From positions 1-28,114 of the forward strand of contig SMOI01000391.1 in NCBI GenBank assembly GCA_008000375.1: 28,114 nt of DNA. Direction: 5' to 3'. The notes beneath the pieces were generated by a model. It searched no databases and was not told the DNA's origin. It was given only the letters and a program-made list of their open reading frames with translations. Source of the DNA: Poteriospumella lacustris. Lineage: Eukaryota; Sar; Chrysophyceae; Chromulinales; Dinobryaceae. Positions 17,927-28,079 of the stretch are shown piece by piece; the first letter of the stretch is position 1; each line of letters starts with the position of its first letter. The position numbers and the translations under genes are program-made.

Positions 17927-20900
17927 CTATTTTGCTTCTGCGTCCGATAGGCCTTTCAGAAGAGGCCGTGATGAAGAAACGTCTTGAAACATGGCTTGTG
18001 CGGCGTTTTCTATTGCCCGAACGCACATTTCAAGCTGATTCCGAAGGATAAGAAAAGAAATGATCATCGACGTTTCACCGAAAACAGGAAGGAATAATGC
18101 TGCTTACCGCTGATCTGGAATCGTCTCGCATAAAAAGAGTCGCTGTCATTCGATCGGGGTCGAAGTGCGATTCAATGGATCCCAATATCTAATCAATTGC
18201 GAGTCAGAAACAACTGTAGCTGTCAGTCACCACCAAACACTCTCTCTTAGCAGATGCAACGTACCTTTCGATCGTGGCTATTCTGAGCGTGCGATGATAC
18301 CAACGACCACTTGTCTCTACTCATCTTCTCCATGTGTATAACCCAGCCGTGCATATTAGCTTGCGCAAAGAAGCGTTGAGCGAGGCGGATGGATTGAATT
18401 CCAGCCCGACGACTGCGTCGTCGAAGTCGGGCGCGCGCCATCAGCTGCTTCATGAGCAGCGGTGTATTCTGAATCCAAAAGAAATCGTTATCGTCGAACG
18501 ACACTAAAACTTCGATAGCTCGCTCACTTACTCCATAAAATAGCCGAGTAATGTCACTGGTCGCTTGCTTTTCATCGTCCTCGGACAGTAGCCGAATCAA
18601 CGACTTCTCTAATGCAGCGGTATCGATTTCTTCCTGCCTTTTCACCGGAGAACTCGCATCACCCGAATTTGATACTCTTTCGCCGCACAACAGTGTTCTT
18701 AACACTGCCCGCATGATCGTTAGCTCGAACATCGCAACGAGTCGAATGTTCGTGCCGTCCTGTGGCAGTACCAACGAAGGGTCATGCGTCGTTGCGATGT
18801 GCTCCAGCTCGTCGTTCAGAAGCATCAACGTGTCTCGTGCTACAGAAAAGAAAATGATTTGTCAACCCCATGCACTACACAGTCAGCCTACAGCAGAACT
18901 ACTTACCAGGCAAGATCGTCCGTGATGACAACATGAGCGACTGCAGCTCCGCATATCGGTTAGTGAGCCCAGGCCCAATCCAATCGTTCATTCCGCTTTG
19001 ATTTGTTCCATACATGCTGCCTGCTCCGCGAATACCCATGTCTGCTTCAGCAATCTTGCGCCCAGAACCAAGATCTTGAAAGGATTGAATGGCGGTCAAC
19101 CGGGATTCTGCATCACCTTGTAAAGCTTGTTGGGACCCCAATAAGAAATACGCGTATGCTTGCTGGTTACCGCGACCAACTCGCCCCTTCAGTTGATATA
19201 ATGTCGCTAATCCGAATCTACAGTCCCAAGAACAGAGAGAAGAGCGAAGTTCACGATGCTGATCCGCACAGGAGCTCACGAAAGGAGCTTGCAAAAACAC
19301 TTACCGTTCCGCCTCACCAATGAAAATCGAATTGACTTGTGGGAGGTTCAGTCCATTCTCGATGACCGTGGTCGCCAATAGAACATCGGCTCCGCCATCT
19401 GCGAAGATTTCCACATTCTCGTCAATGTTGCCCATGCGACCATGAACTGTCATGATGCGGATGCCAGGTAAGCGCCTCTTGATCTCTCTTTCGTATATCG
19501 ATAAGTTGTCGATAAACGGACATATCACGAAGCTTTGTCCGCCCCTCTCCAGCTCCTTATGCAATCCTCTTGCTACGGCATCAAAGTTTACCAAGGAACT
19601 CGATGGCAGACGAGCTCCTTTGGTTGGCTGCTTCTGCAGAACGCTCGACAATCGCTCCTTGCCTCTGTTCGTGCTTGGCTCTACAATCTCAATAATCACC
19701 GGTCGACGTTCAATGGGCGGCGTCTCTAAAATACTGATGTCAACAAGCCCATCCATCGCTTGTCTTAATGTTCTCGGGATGGGCGTTGCCGTCAACGTGA
19801 GCACATCAATGTTCACATGTTTCTTCAGCAGCTTCACCTTGTGATTCACCCCAAACCGTTGCTCTTCATCAATCACCAGTAGCCCCAGGTGTTTATATTG
19901 CAAACCATCATTCAAGATAGATTGAGTACCAATTAATACGTCGAGATCTCCGTTTGCAAGCGCATGCTTGATTTGTTGAACTTGGTCGGGTCGGACTCCG
20001 CTGTGCAGGCAAGCGACCCTATTTGAGAGGCGTCCCCTCGATTAGCGAAGGGAAGTAAAGAGACGCAAGAACGAGCATTTAATAACCTTAAACTTGGGAC
20101 CCGCCTGGACAGTGATTTGAAATGTTGCATCGCTAAGAGTCGAGTTGGCGCCATAAACGCCACCTGTGACTCACACCAAAGGAAGAATCAGACCACAGGA
20201 ATAATCGACAACAATGAACGTTACTCTCACCTGTTTCCCACTCAATACTGCTCGATACACTGCACGGAAAGCCACTTCTGTCTTTCCGAATCCAACATCA
20301 CCACATACGAGGCGATTCATGGGTATTGTTACATTGATCATGTCTCGCGCAATATCCTATGATTCAACCAGTCAATTTTCTTTTTGAAACGAAGGGAACG
20401 GCACTCAACGTACTTGAAAACATTGATCCTGGTCTGGCGTGGGCTCATACGGGAACTTCTCTTCAAAGTCCTGGAATTGCGCACTGAACTCTATCGATGG
20501 GGTGCGGTATTTCTCCGCACGCTCGCGATATAGATCCATCAAGTACACGAGCTCTCTACAAAGAGATTGATTGAACAACTCAACGGAGAGATTCCAGAAG
20601 CGAGATGTTCTTACTTTTTTGTATTCGATAGCGCATCGAGTCTTCTTCTTTCCCATTTCTTTGTGTCAGATATGAGGTACGCGTTGGACCGCTGCGTGGA
20701 GAGGCTCTCTGTCATGTCCTGCTTTCTATTCAAAAACAGCTGGTCTTTCCCTTGCATCCACGAGAGGACCAATTCTGCATCTTGAAACTGAATAAGAAGG
20801 AAGTCAACTTCCCGAGGATCATTCTTGCGGAGGGGAATCCCCATGATCCCTTTGAAAACCCCAACGCCGAAGCTCTCATGTGATACGTAGTCGCCAGGAT

Positions 20901-21036
20901 GGACTTGCTGCTCGCCGAATATAACAGCCGGTTTCGGCAACAGCGAAGAGCGAAAGATGGGTAGCTTCCATGAGAACGATGCCTGTTGCAATGAAACCAG
21001 AAGTAAGGCCCATGTCCACAAGTGCTCGAAGGCCAT
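17927..21036 (-). CDS. mfd: Plastid-type transcription-repair coupling factor Mfd (nine exons)
   Basis: Exons from 5' to 3': 21036-20615, 20555-20414, 20356-20231, 20163-20087, 20018-19305, 19217-18907, 18839-18265, 18188-18108 and 18034-17927. All eight introns are GT-AG, 57-87 nt, and the joins give one 851-residue frame. Mfd is a double-stranded-DNA translocase that removes stalled bacterial-type RNA polymerase and recruits repair. The N-terminus is a hydrophobic signal peptide ending QQAS followed by FSWKLP, which suggests ER then plastid targeting. A CarD-like RNA-polymerase-interaction domain covers ~45-102. Helicase motifs follow: Walker A GDVGFGKT (207-214), APTRLLA, DEEQ (306-309), [23 protein letters not shown] and [16 protein letters not shown], then the IRGAG segment. 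The UvrB-like N-terminal part of bacterial Mfd is absent, as in plant and algal forms. The last ~240 residues are divergent. Reading through intron 7 would stop earlier at 18247; splicing it adds a plausible 62-residue helical end. Confidence 0.92.
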
Positions 21037-21561
21037 CCAGTCACTCCCCTTCCCCTCGCTGCTTTAACACAACAAATCAAATTTGTAGGGCAAAATAAAG
21101 ACAAAATCTCTGCCTATGTGCTTTTAGGGAGTGGGTTGTAGGAAACAGCAGCACGTCCTACGTTGCATCCTTAGCCTCTTTTCTTCTTTTCCATGTCTTC
21201 ATTGAAAGTTGTTCAGGTTGCTTTGATCACCACCTCACCTGACATACACGTGTACGTAATTTAGAGACTTATATCACATATCAACAACTCAAGAAAGTAC
21301 ATATACGTACAACTTTTACATTTGTACTAACATTCTGACCAAGTACCAATATATAAACCGTAACTTTGAAAATAATGAACGTCCGCTTCACCACAAAACG
21401 GAGCCTCACAGCTCATCGATCGAAGGACGAAACAACAAACAGCGTTGCAATCTTTTCCCCTTGGGACGTCCAAGATTGCTGTCCTTGTGGTCTTCACAAA
21501 ATCAATTTGAACTTAAGAGCGTACATTTCTGATCAATCGTCGTTTTTCAAGAGAAGCGTCA
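21037..21561. promoter_or_regulatory. Divergent promoter region of mfd and the CCCH/WD40 gene
   Basis: 525 bp separate the two start codons, so both promoters lie here. The DNA is AT-rich with ATATACGTAC-type stretches. A TATATAAA element at 21350-21357 lies about 205 bp before the plus-strand ATG and is the best TATA candidate for that gene. No RNA gene is seen. An open frame at 21366-21647 overlaps the true N-terminal exon in another frame and is not credible as a gene. Confidence 0.55.
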
Positions 21562-23285
21562 ATGTCAGGTTTTCAAGGTGGCGGTTATCAAGGTCGAGGA
21601 AATGGAGGAGGAAGATTTGCTCCGCGAGGAGGCGGAGGTCGATTTAATGGTGGTCGCCAAGGTGGTGGTCGTCAATCCGACCGTACATTTACTGGAGGTG
21701 GAGGAGGACGTGGTTATGGTCAAAACCAAAACAACAATAGCGAACCTGCCGTATATGACGTATGCAAACACAACACAACTGGAAGTTGTACCTATGGAGA
21801 CTCTTGCCGGTAAGTTGATCGTTCTTGGAGTTCCAGGCGCTATTCGAGAAGAACTGTGGCCTTCTTATTATTTTCGATCACGACTTGGATATTTATTGGA
21901 TATCATCTCTATCATCATCAATAGAAAAGCGCACGTCCTTACGATGGGTTTCAATGTGCCAGCACACAAAGATGGCGCGACAACAGTCAACATGATGCCC
22001 GATGCCAGTGGTAATCCGGCACCTCGAGTAATCACTGGTGGTAATGATGGAACAATCAAGGTAAGATATTCTTTGAGCCACTTTGTTTGACAGATCAGAT
22101 GGTCCGTAAACCGTATATCCCGCATTGTCATTTCCATCCAAAACAACGCACGCAGATTTGGAATATTACCAATCAACCACCAGTCCCAGAAACAACTTTT
22201 AATGCAACGGGTAATGTTCGCCATTTGGAAGTGATGGGCAACACAGTTTTATGGTCCGTTGACGAGCCCCTCGTTGCTGAACAAAATCCACTACTGGTCG
22301 GCACCATTTACATGATGCTCGGTGATGGATCATCATCCGCTATTCGGGTATGTCAACGTTAAACACAGTGCATAACGAATATGGCAGCGATTTATCGTCT
22401 TCTTCATTGTGTCGTCCTTTCAGCGATCGCAGCACATGCCCTGCACGCACCCCATGGGCGAAATCCGTGATTTCAAAGTCGAATCGATGGGTGACGCAGT
22501 GTACGTGATTTCGGGTGGCGCAGAAGGAATGATTCATACGTGGCGGTTTAATACAGCAACGAATGCGTTCGAGCACGTCATTGCCTTTGATAGCCATTTC
22601 CGAGCGGTAACGTCCGTGGTGTTACATGGTAAGCCGGGCGATTGGAGGTTGGTATTGTCCTCGATGACCAGTGCCTGATGCCGTTTGGATACGAACTTGT
22701 AGAGAATATGCTTTGGACGGGCTCCGTGGATCAAACGATACGCATTTGGAATCCTGCCACATCTCAATGTGAGCGCGAGTTGACGCATCGCAACAACGGC
22801 CCTGGTCACACGGGCGCAGTCACGTGTCTATTAGTACTCCCGCCGACACCGCAACAAGCGGCTGTACACATTGCTTCGGGTGGCATGGATGGTACCATGC
22901 GACTGTGGTCCACAACCGGCGATTTCATCCATCAAGTGACGCACGAGAGCGAAGTTCTGTGCATGACCACCTTCTACTCCGATCCTCAAGGTCTGTATCC
23001 GTCATGGCCGTTGAACAGCCTGCCTAGTGCGTTTCTCTAACCAACTGCTCCTTCATCACCACAGGAATCCCCTTGATCTTATTGGGCCTGGCCAATGGCA
23101 CCATTGCCGCGCGATCACGTAATACGATGTCCTTGATCTTCCGCATGGATTCTGCCGTGACACGCACGGGTGGCATCAATGCCATTTATGATTTGCGGCA
23201 GTTTAATTCCTTCGTGGTGGTGACCAGTGATGGTGCCTTGGTCTGCTGGACTGTCAAGCCTGGGTTGCAAGAGGGCAGTTCATAA
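21562..23285 (+). CDS. CCCH zinc finger-WD40 repeat protein (plant ZFWD-like), six exons
   Basis: Exons: 21562-21809, 21925-22060, 22156-22347, 22424-22628, 22703-22990 and 23065-23285. Introns are GT-AG, 74-115 nt, and the join gives 429 residues in one frame. Residues 1-60 are Gly/Arg-rich (RGG-like, e.g. GRGNGGGRF), typical of RNA binding. A single CCCH finger follows with C68, C76, C82 and H86 (C-x7-C-x5-C-x3-H); intron 1 splits the codon after C82. The rest is a WD40 propeller with blade-end motifs DGTIKIW, GMIHTW, SVDQTIRIW, GGMDGTMRLW and a final SDGALVCW. The same order (finger, then WD40) defines the ZFWD proteins of plants. The role is probably RNA-associated, as a scaffold between RNA and protein partners; the exact function is unknown. 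The start is the only ATG giving the RGG region in frame. Confidence 0.9.
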
Positions 23286-23615
23286 TCGGTGCCCGGGGTG
23301 GCCTATTGTTTGTATTTTGAAGTGTGTAAAGACATCCTAATTCATTTGTAACTGTTCTATTCTTGGAGATACCAATCAATCATCCAGGATGATCGATAGA
23401 CCACCTCATTTACGAAAAATGGACAGCTGAGCTAAGCTACGAGGGATCTTGTACTACAATAACGACAATAGGATGATATCATCACCCACGATGTGTGTGG
23501 GGGGCAATATCAACAATAGACTGTGACGAAGATAAGTCAAAGAGTCATTCATAACAGCAATTGCAAAACTACTCAGTCGTACGTAGATGACGACCGTTGA
23601 TGGCGATGCTTGCGT
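23286..23615. terminator. Convergent 3' spacer between the CCCH/WD40 and phosphotransferase genes
   Basis: 330 bp between two converging stop codons, so it should contain both 3' UTRs and polyadenylation signals. It is AT-rich. I see no clear AATAAA hexamer, repeat or gene in it. Confidence 0.4.
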
Positions 23616-24866
23616 TTAGATTGGCATACCAATGTTCTCCGGTGTGACGCCATGGTCTTCCAGAAAGGCAGCCAATTGATCGTGGAAGTATTGAGAGACA
23701 ATGGCCGGACAGATACTGGTAATCAAACAAAACAACCAGACCCAACGTTGAGTTCCACCACGAACGTAGTCCTTCCAGCATTGCTCAAAGGAATACGCAC
23801 GGAGATCTTCGGGAAGCCCCTCACCGGTCGTCAGTTCCTTGTGATAAGCCAACACTAACTCTCGTTCGATCAAACGACGATCAGTAGGGGATGTGTGGGA
23901 GATGATGTACTGCGCCATATCCTGTGGTCCAGAGCCGATGCCGACCACTTGCCAATCCACGAACACAGAAGTGCCACGGACAGCTGCACCTTCAACCGCC
24001 GAAGCGCGGGTATAATCCCACATAATATTGGCGGGGTGCATGTCGCCGTGAACCAATGTCCACGGGCCTTGTTGGCGCTCTTCGAGGAACTGCTCCCAAT
24101 CAAGCTTCGCTACCGAGGCGTCGATACATTGAACCAAATGCTCGTTGAAACGAATTTGCGAGGTTCCATCAGCCATTTGCTGCTTGCATTTCTCCCATGC
24201 CTTGTTGGTGCGATCCTGTTCGCCTTCCCAAATGGATTTCCCTTCTCCGACGAAATACGAGCTTCCTCGCAACCAAGAGTTTCCCCACAACTCCGTCTTC
24301 TTCCAATAGAAACGATGCATGCGCGCCATTTGAACGAAGCAATCCAACGACACATCACGAAGTGTTGTTCCTGACGCCGCAGCACTTGTTAAAGCCGTTA
24401 GATCTTTTCCCCAATTGTGTGGCGATCCAGGTCCGAAAAAGTATCCCGATTGGACCGCGGTCTGCGACAAATCTTCCATCAAAATCTGAAACCTGCCCGT
24501 CTCCATGTCACCCTCAGCTCCAGTCAACAACGGCGACAAAACTCCTTGTGCCCTCAACACCGATGACAAATCACGGTAGAAATAAGCTTCTCTGGCAAGA
24601 CCCATATCCTTGCTCATCCCCACGGTGGCTTCGTTGTGAGCTTTGTACACGAACGAAGAGCGATCGGCCCCATCCAACTTCACGGTCACTTTCAGCATGT
24701 GAGCTGACGATAATCCACCTGCGCCACTTAAAGATGTGAGGGAGATTTCTGCGCGTGAACGCTCTTCATCAGAAAACGAAGTAGTAGGAAGAACAGATCG
24801 AATCCATCCAATAACTTCCTCCTCGTTCACACCCAAAGATGTCTTGTTTTCGTTGTCAGACGACAT
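23616..24866 (-). CDS. APH/EcKinase-like phosphotransferase
   Basis: A 416-residue intronless frame from the ATG at 24866 (MSSDNENKTSLG). It has the protein-kinase-like phosphotransferase fold signature: a probable nucleotide-lobe lysine in FVYKAHNEA, an acidic LMEDLS hinge, the catalytic loop VHGDMHPANIMWD (H-G-D-x-H-x2-N) and the metal-binding DWQ in FVDWQVVGIGSGPQD. These are hallmarks of the aminoglycoside phosphotransferase, choline kinase and ecdysteroid-kinase families, which phosphorylate small hydroxylated molecules. The DWQ form is common in EcKinase/CHK-type members. The substrate is unknown. The frame is open upstream to another ATG at 25148, adding 94 residues of poor quality (His/Asp run, then a hydrophobic patch). 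A T-rich tract ending in CAG just before 24866 could be a 5' intron acceptor, so the start is not certain. Confidence 0.85.
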   Translation of the reverse strand: MSSDNENKTSLGVNEEEVIGWIRSVLPTTSFSDEERSRAEISLTSLSGAGGLSSAHMLKVTVKLDGADRSSFVYKAHNEATVGMSKDMGLAREAYFYRDLSSVLRAQGVLSPLLTGAEGDMETGRFQILMEDLSQTAVQSGYFFGPGSPHNWGKDLTALTSAAASGTTLRDVSLDCFVQMARMHRFYWKKTELWGNSWLRGSSYFVGEGKSIWEGEQDRTNKAWEKCKQQMADGTSQIRFNEHLVQCIDASVAKLDWEQFLEERQQGPWTLVHGDMHPANIMWDYTRASAVEGAAVRGTSVFVDWQVVGIGSGPQDMAQYIISHTSPTDRRLIERELVLAYHKELTTGEGLPEDLRAYSFEQCWKDYVRGGTQRWVWLFCLITSICPAIVSQYFHDQLAAFLEDHGVTPENIGMPI

Positions 24867-25226
24867 TTCCTCCTCGATTACAGCAGAGCCAATAAAATAA
24901 CTGAAATAAAATAAAAACAACGTTGCCGAAGTTAATTTGATTCTGGCGATCGAGTTACTGTCAGACTGTAGATCTTTGACCAACACAAGAAGATCTTTCC
25001 CCCAACCACAAGCTGCGGTTCCTGCTGATCCCACGAAGGTGTCGTCATCGTCATGATGGCGGGACAGAATCTGGGAGATTCGTATACTGGTAACAGGTCT
25101 TCCCTGCGCACACATTGTAGCCTCATGGTCGAAAAACCTCATCCACATTCATAGGTAAGAAAGGTTGAAGTAGATCTTCAGAATAGAAATTCCTTATTCA
25201 CACTTAATGGCGCGCGGAGAAATGGC
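24867..25226. promoter_or_regulatory. 5' flank of the phosphotransferase gene
   Basis: This region upstream of the chosen start includes the open upstream extension to 25148. On the minus strand, a pyrimidine-rich tract ending in TTTCAG (near 24900) looks like a splice acceptor, so a 5' UTR intron is possible. No promoter element is clear. Confidence 0.4.
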
Positions 25227-25360
25227 GTCGGTCAGCCATGACCGACACGACATCCAACCGTCGATGGGCTTGCGGGTGTGTCCGACAAAAAAGTGCGTCC
25301 GCCAATTGCGTGCGCAATTGCGTCCGCCAATGAGCTGCGTCCCGCCGCCGCGCAGCTCAT
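25227..25360. repeat. GC-rich island with three perfect hairpins and a 13-bp direct repeat
   Basis: Three inverted repeats follow one another. (1) GTCGGTCA/TGACCGAC, 8-bp stem, 4-nt loop, 25227-25246. (2) CAATTGCG/CGCAATTG, 8-bp stem, 2-nt spacer, 25303-25320. (3) ATGAGCTGCG/CGCAGCTCAT, 10-bp stem, 11-nt loop, 25330-25360. Two direct copies of TGCGTCCGCCAAT (25294-25306 and 25319-25331) are spaced 25 bp apart and overlap hairpins 2 and 3. The surrounding 1.6 kb is AT-rich and non-coding. The function is unknown: it could be the end of a non-autonomous mobile element, a structured RNA or a protein-binding site. Confidence 0.8.
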
Positions 25361-26479
25361 GTCGTTCCACTTGTACCTCTATTTTGTAATTCCTCAGTGT
25401 GTCGTTTGAAGTCGGTAGTCACGAAGGTGGTGACTTGTTCATTGTTAAAGGGATAAAATGAATGCCTATGCGAGTTGGAACACTGAAGAGCTGGAACGGC
25501 ATTGTACAACAATACAGAATTAAAACAGAACAAATCAAGTAACGAATTCTGAGAGAATCATGAATCAATCAATGAAGAAATGCAAATCAACTTTAAAATA
25601 TTTCGACAGGAAGAGCCTCTGTTGTTACACGCCGAGTGATGGTCCAAGACGAGACTGGTAGAGGCGGAAGGGTCAGAACGAATTGTAGGTTTCCAATGCG
25701 AGTCGCTGTGAATCATGGAGATGATTGCGAAGATAAAAAATGAGACAGAAGAAATATTGAGGCGAGTAAAACCACAGGCCATGACGACGAGTGGAGAAAC
25801 CTTTCAAAATGCGGTGAACGCAAACAGTGAGGCCAGCGCAGATTCTGGAGCAGTGTGCAATGTGCGGGAGATGTGCAAGTGATAAGCAGAGGGAAGAGTG
25901 CGACAAAGTATAGAGAGGCAGGATATGCATTAGCAAGCTCGAAAACAACATCACGGAAATGACCAGTAGAAGAAAATGAAAAGAGAGGACGCGGATGCGA
26001 CGCTGTGGATATTGATGAGAGAAAGAGAATCGGAGTTAATGAACTCTCCAACAATAACGAATGGGAGCTATTCAATTCACAATGATAACGAACAGGATAA
26101 AGCAATTACTTATCAGCTAGTGCATGTAAAGGAGATAAATAGAGCTGAAGAACTCCGATAAAACAAAAATGTACAAAAGAGACCCAACAAATGGAAAGAA
26201 TAACATTGTCTTTCAAAGGCATGCCTGCATGCAGATGCAGAAGCATGAGAGAACGAATAGTCCAAACAAGAGGATAAATGACTAATAGACAACACAAGAG
26301 ATAACCTAACAGAAACACAAACATTAGAAATCCAACGCAAAGCAGCATAGAAATCAAACAGGCCGACCAGTTGGATTCCTCAACAGTACTAAAAGGACTA
26401 AAATAAATCACCAAAAATCATACCCATAGACTAGAATAAATCATGGTCATGGAGGAATCGGTGTGGGATGTCAAGATTC
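25361..26479. other. Long AT-rich, purine-biased spacer
   Basis: About 1.1 kb with no supported gene. The plus strand is A/G-rich, so the minus strand gives open frames rich in Leu, Ser, Phe and Cys (25713-26105 and 26106-26414), including hydrophobic stretches. They have no recognisable domain, no signal-peptide logic and biased composition. It may contain the 3' UTR of the PAS gene. Confidence 0.5.
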
Positions 26480-27625
26480 TCAAGATAGTAAAGCTGAGAG
26501 TAGGCACAGCACCTCTTCCATACCCTCGTTCAGCGAGAAAGCGGACGTTGGTGGCTCCGATTGATTGCGGATGAAATTTTCCTCGAAATCTTCTTGAACT
26601 TGCTTTTGAACCACGATGACATGGGTGTATGCCTTCATGGAGCTACTGTACACCGGACAAGTTGCCAGCCAAGTATCCACTACTTCACCCGATCGCCGTT
26701 CCATTTTCATCAATGTTTGGATCGGCTTCATCTCTTCCAAGCTGTTCTCGAAGGCATCGACGGCGGACTCTCCAGCAACAGTGGCATCAAAGAGGCAGTT
26801 GATGGCGAAGCCCTCGAGGTCAGAGTTGGGGAACTGAGTGAGCTCCTCGTACGCATTATTCACATACGCGATGGGAAAATGCTGCCCAACCGTTTTCGAT
26901 CGATAATAGAACGTCGGAGATACCTGAGCGACGGAGACCGCGTATGGAAGGTGGAGAACAAAGTTGAGAAGGTTTCGTAAATGGGGCGACTGCATGTTCA
27001 TCAAAAGACTGAGAACATGGTCCAAATTGCACTCTTGAACATGGTTCTGCAAAGTTCTTTGGAAATGGATTGAGCTAATCCGGTGAGTGGTAAGAGGGAC
27101 GTCACCTCTATTGCTTGACTCTGCGGAAAATAGCATGTTTCCCTCCTGAGATGACCTCGTTGCGACGGTTTTTTCATCGTCTGGAGGGCAGAAGCTGCTC
27201 TTCAGTTTGCCAGACCCTTCATCTAGTAACCAACTCGCCAGCGGTTTTGAGTGAAGAAAGTATCGGAATGCGCAGGCCAATAGCACCGAGCACATATAAT
27301 CTTGACTTGAAGACTGAAACAGGCGGGAAAACGAGGAGCCCAGTTTTCTTTCCTTGAAGGACGCATGAACCACTTCCCGAGACAACAACCCGTCGCAAGT
27401 GTAGTGAATGTTCCACTCAAACTTTTCGCTATCTTCTGCAAAAGCATTGATCCATGAGCCTTCAAGGAAATAAAGAGCGAAGATTTCTCGAACAGATGTG
27501 CAGATCTGAAGTATCTCCGTGGCAGCTTCCACTTTATCACTAATCAGAGGAGACGTCGAAGGATCCGTCCGGTCGCGCTTTTTCCCCATAATCAGTTTCG
27601 CAACAACACCGCTAGAATTTCCCAT
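26480..27625 (-). CDS. PAS/LOV-like domain protein with possible N-myristoylation
   Basis: A 381-residue intronless frame starting MGNSSG, which fits an N-myristoylation site, followed by a Lys/Arg patch (GKKRDR) that would help membrane binding. Residues ~35-135 form a Trp/Phe-rich helical region (VREIFALYFLEGSW, LLACAFRYFL) that I do not recognise with confidence. Residues ~222-343 fit a PAS fold: LPYAVSVA, FPIAYVNNAYEELTQF, DLEGFAINCLF, then SLEEMKPIQTLMKMERRSG and a final THVIVVQKQ strand. The region resembles LOV photoreceptor cores, where a GxNCRFLQ motif supplies the flavin cysteine. Here N276-C277 is kept, but spacing and following residues differ (G-x3-N-C-L-F) and the FLQ is lost. 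It is therefore a divergent LOV or ordinary PAS sensor, and flavin binding is unproven. The last ~35 residues look like a tail. Heterokont algae are known to carry RGS-LOV sensors; an RGS domain here is not demonstrated. Confidence 0.8.
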   Translation of the reverse strand: MGNSSGVVAKLIMGKKRDRTDPSTSPLISDKVEAATEILQICTSVREIFALYFLEGSWINAFAEDSEKFEWNIHYTCDGLLSREVVHASFKERKLGSSFSRLFQSSSQDYMCSVLLACAFRYFLHSKPLASWLLDEGSGKLKSSFCPPDDEKTVATRSSQEGNMLFSAESSNRGDVPLTTHRISSIHFQRTLQNHVQECNLDHVLSLLMNMQSPHLRNLLNFVLHLPYAVSVAQVSPTFYYRSKTVGQHFPIAYVNNAYEELTQFPNSDLEGFAINCLFDATVAGESAVDAFENSLEEMKPIQTLMKMERRSGEVVDTWLATCPVYSSSMKAYTHVIVVQKQVQEDFEENFIRNQSEPPTSAFSLNEGMEEVLCLLSALLS

Positions 27626-28079
27626 GGTATGAACAATGACGAATAGATAGTGACTTCTTCCGGTGGTGGAATTGAATTATGAATCTTCTCGTGATTGAAC
27701 TCGTAGCTTTATCCAGCACCACATCAGCAGAACGAAAAGGGGGACTTGGCTTTTCCTCGCAGAAGTTCCCCCTGGAGTCGAACAACGCCATGTGCAAACG
27801 ACATGACGACGACGACGACACTGCTGGCCGAATGGCCGAATGGCCGACCGTGACACGGCCACGGACCTCCTTGCGACACAGGCGCACAACATTGGAGCAA
27901 CGTGGAAGTGCTTGCTGTGACGATTGCGGCGTGCGTGTGAGCGAAGCCCGCCAATGGTCGACTGGATTTATTCAAAGATCTGGCCACTCGTCGAGCGAAA
28001 AGGACATCATATTCGATTTTTATCATCACCATCATCACACGCAATTATTCCAGCATTTTTTAGAGACTCAGAAACGATC
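27626..28079. promoter_or_regulatory. 5' flank of the PAS-protein gene, possibly a divergent promoter
   Basis: 454 bp upstream of the PAS-protein start. It contains a short GAC run and a threefold GGCCGAAT-type repeat near 27826-27850, but no clear gene. A plus-strand frame from 27679 crosses it with His and Asp runs from simple repeats and no domain. Confidence 0.4.

Noticed and set aside
17860-18051. Small plus-strand ORF of 63 codons
   Set aside because: It overlaps the last mfd exon in antisense and has no recognisable motif.
21366-21647. ORF upstream of and overlapping the CCCH/WD40 start
   Set aside because: It is in another frame, ends inside the first exon and has no motif. At most it is a uORF.
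25713-26414. Two hydrophobic minus-strand frames downstream of the PAS gene
   Set aside because: They come from purine-rich plus-strand DNA. Leu/Ser/Phe/Cys bias explains the hydrophobicity; there is no domain and no convincing splice link to the PAS gene.
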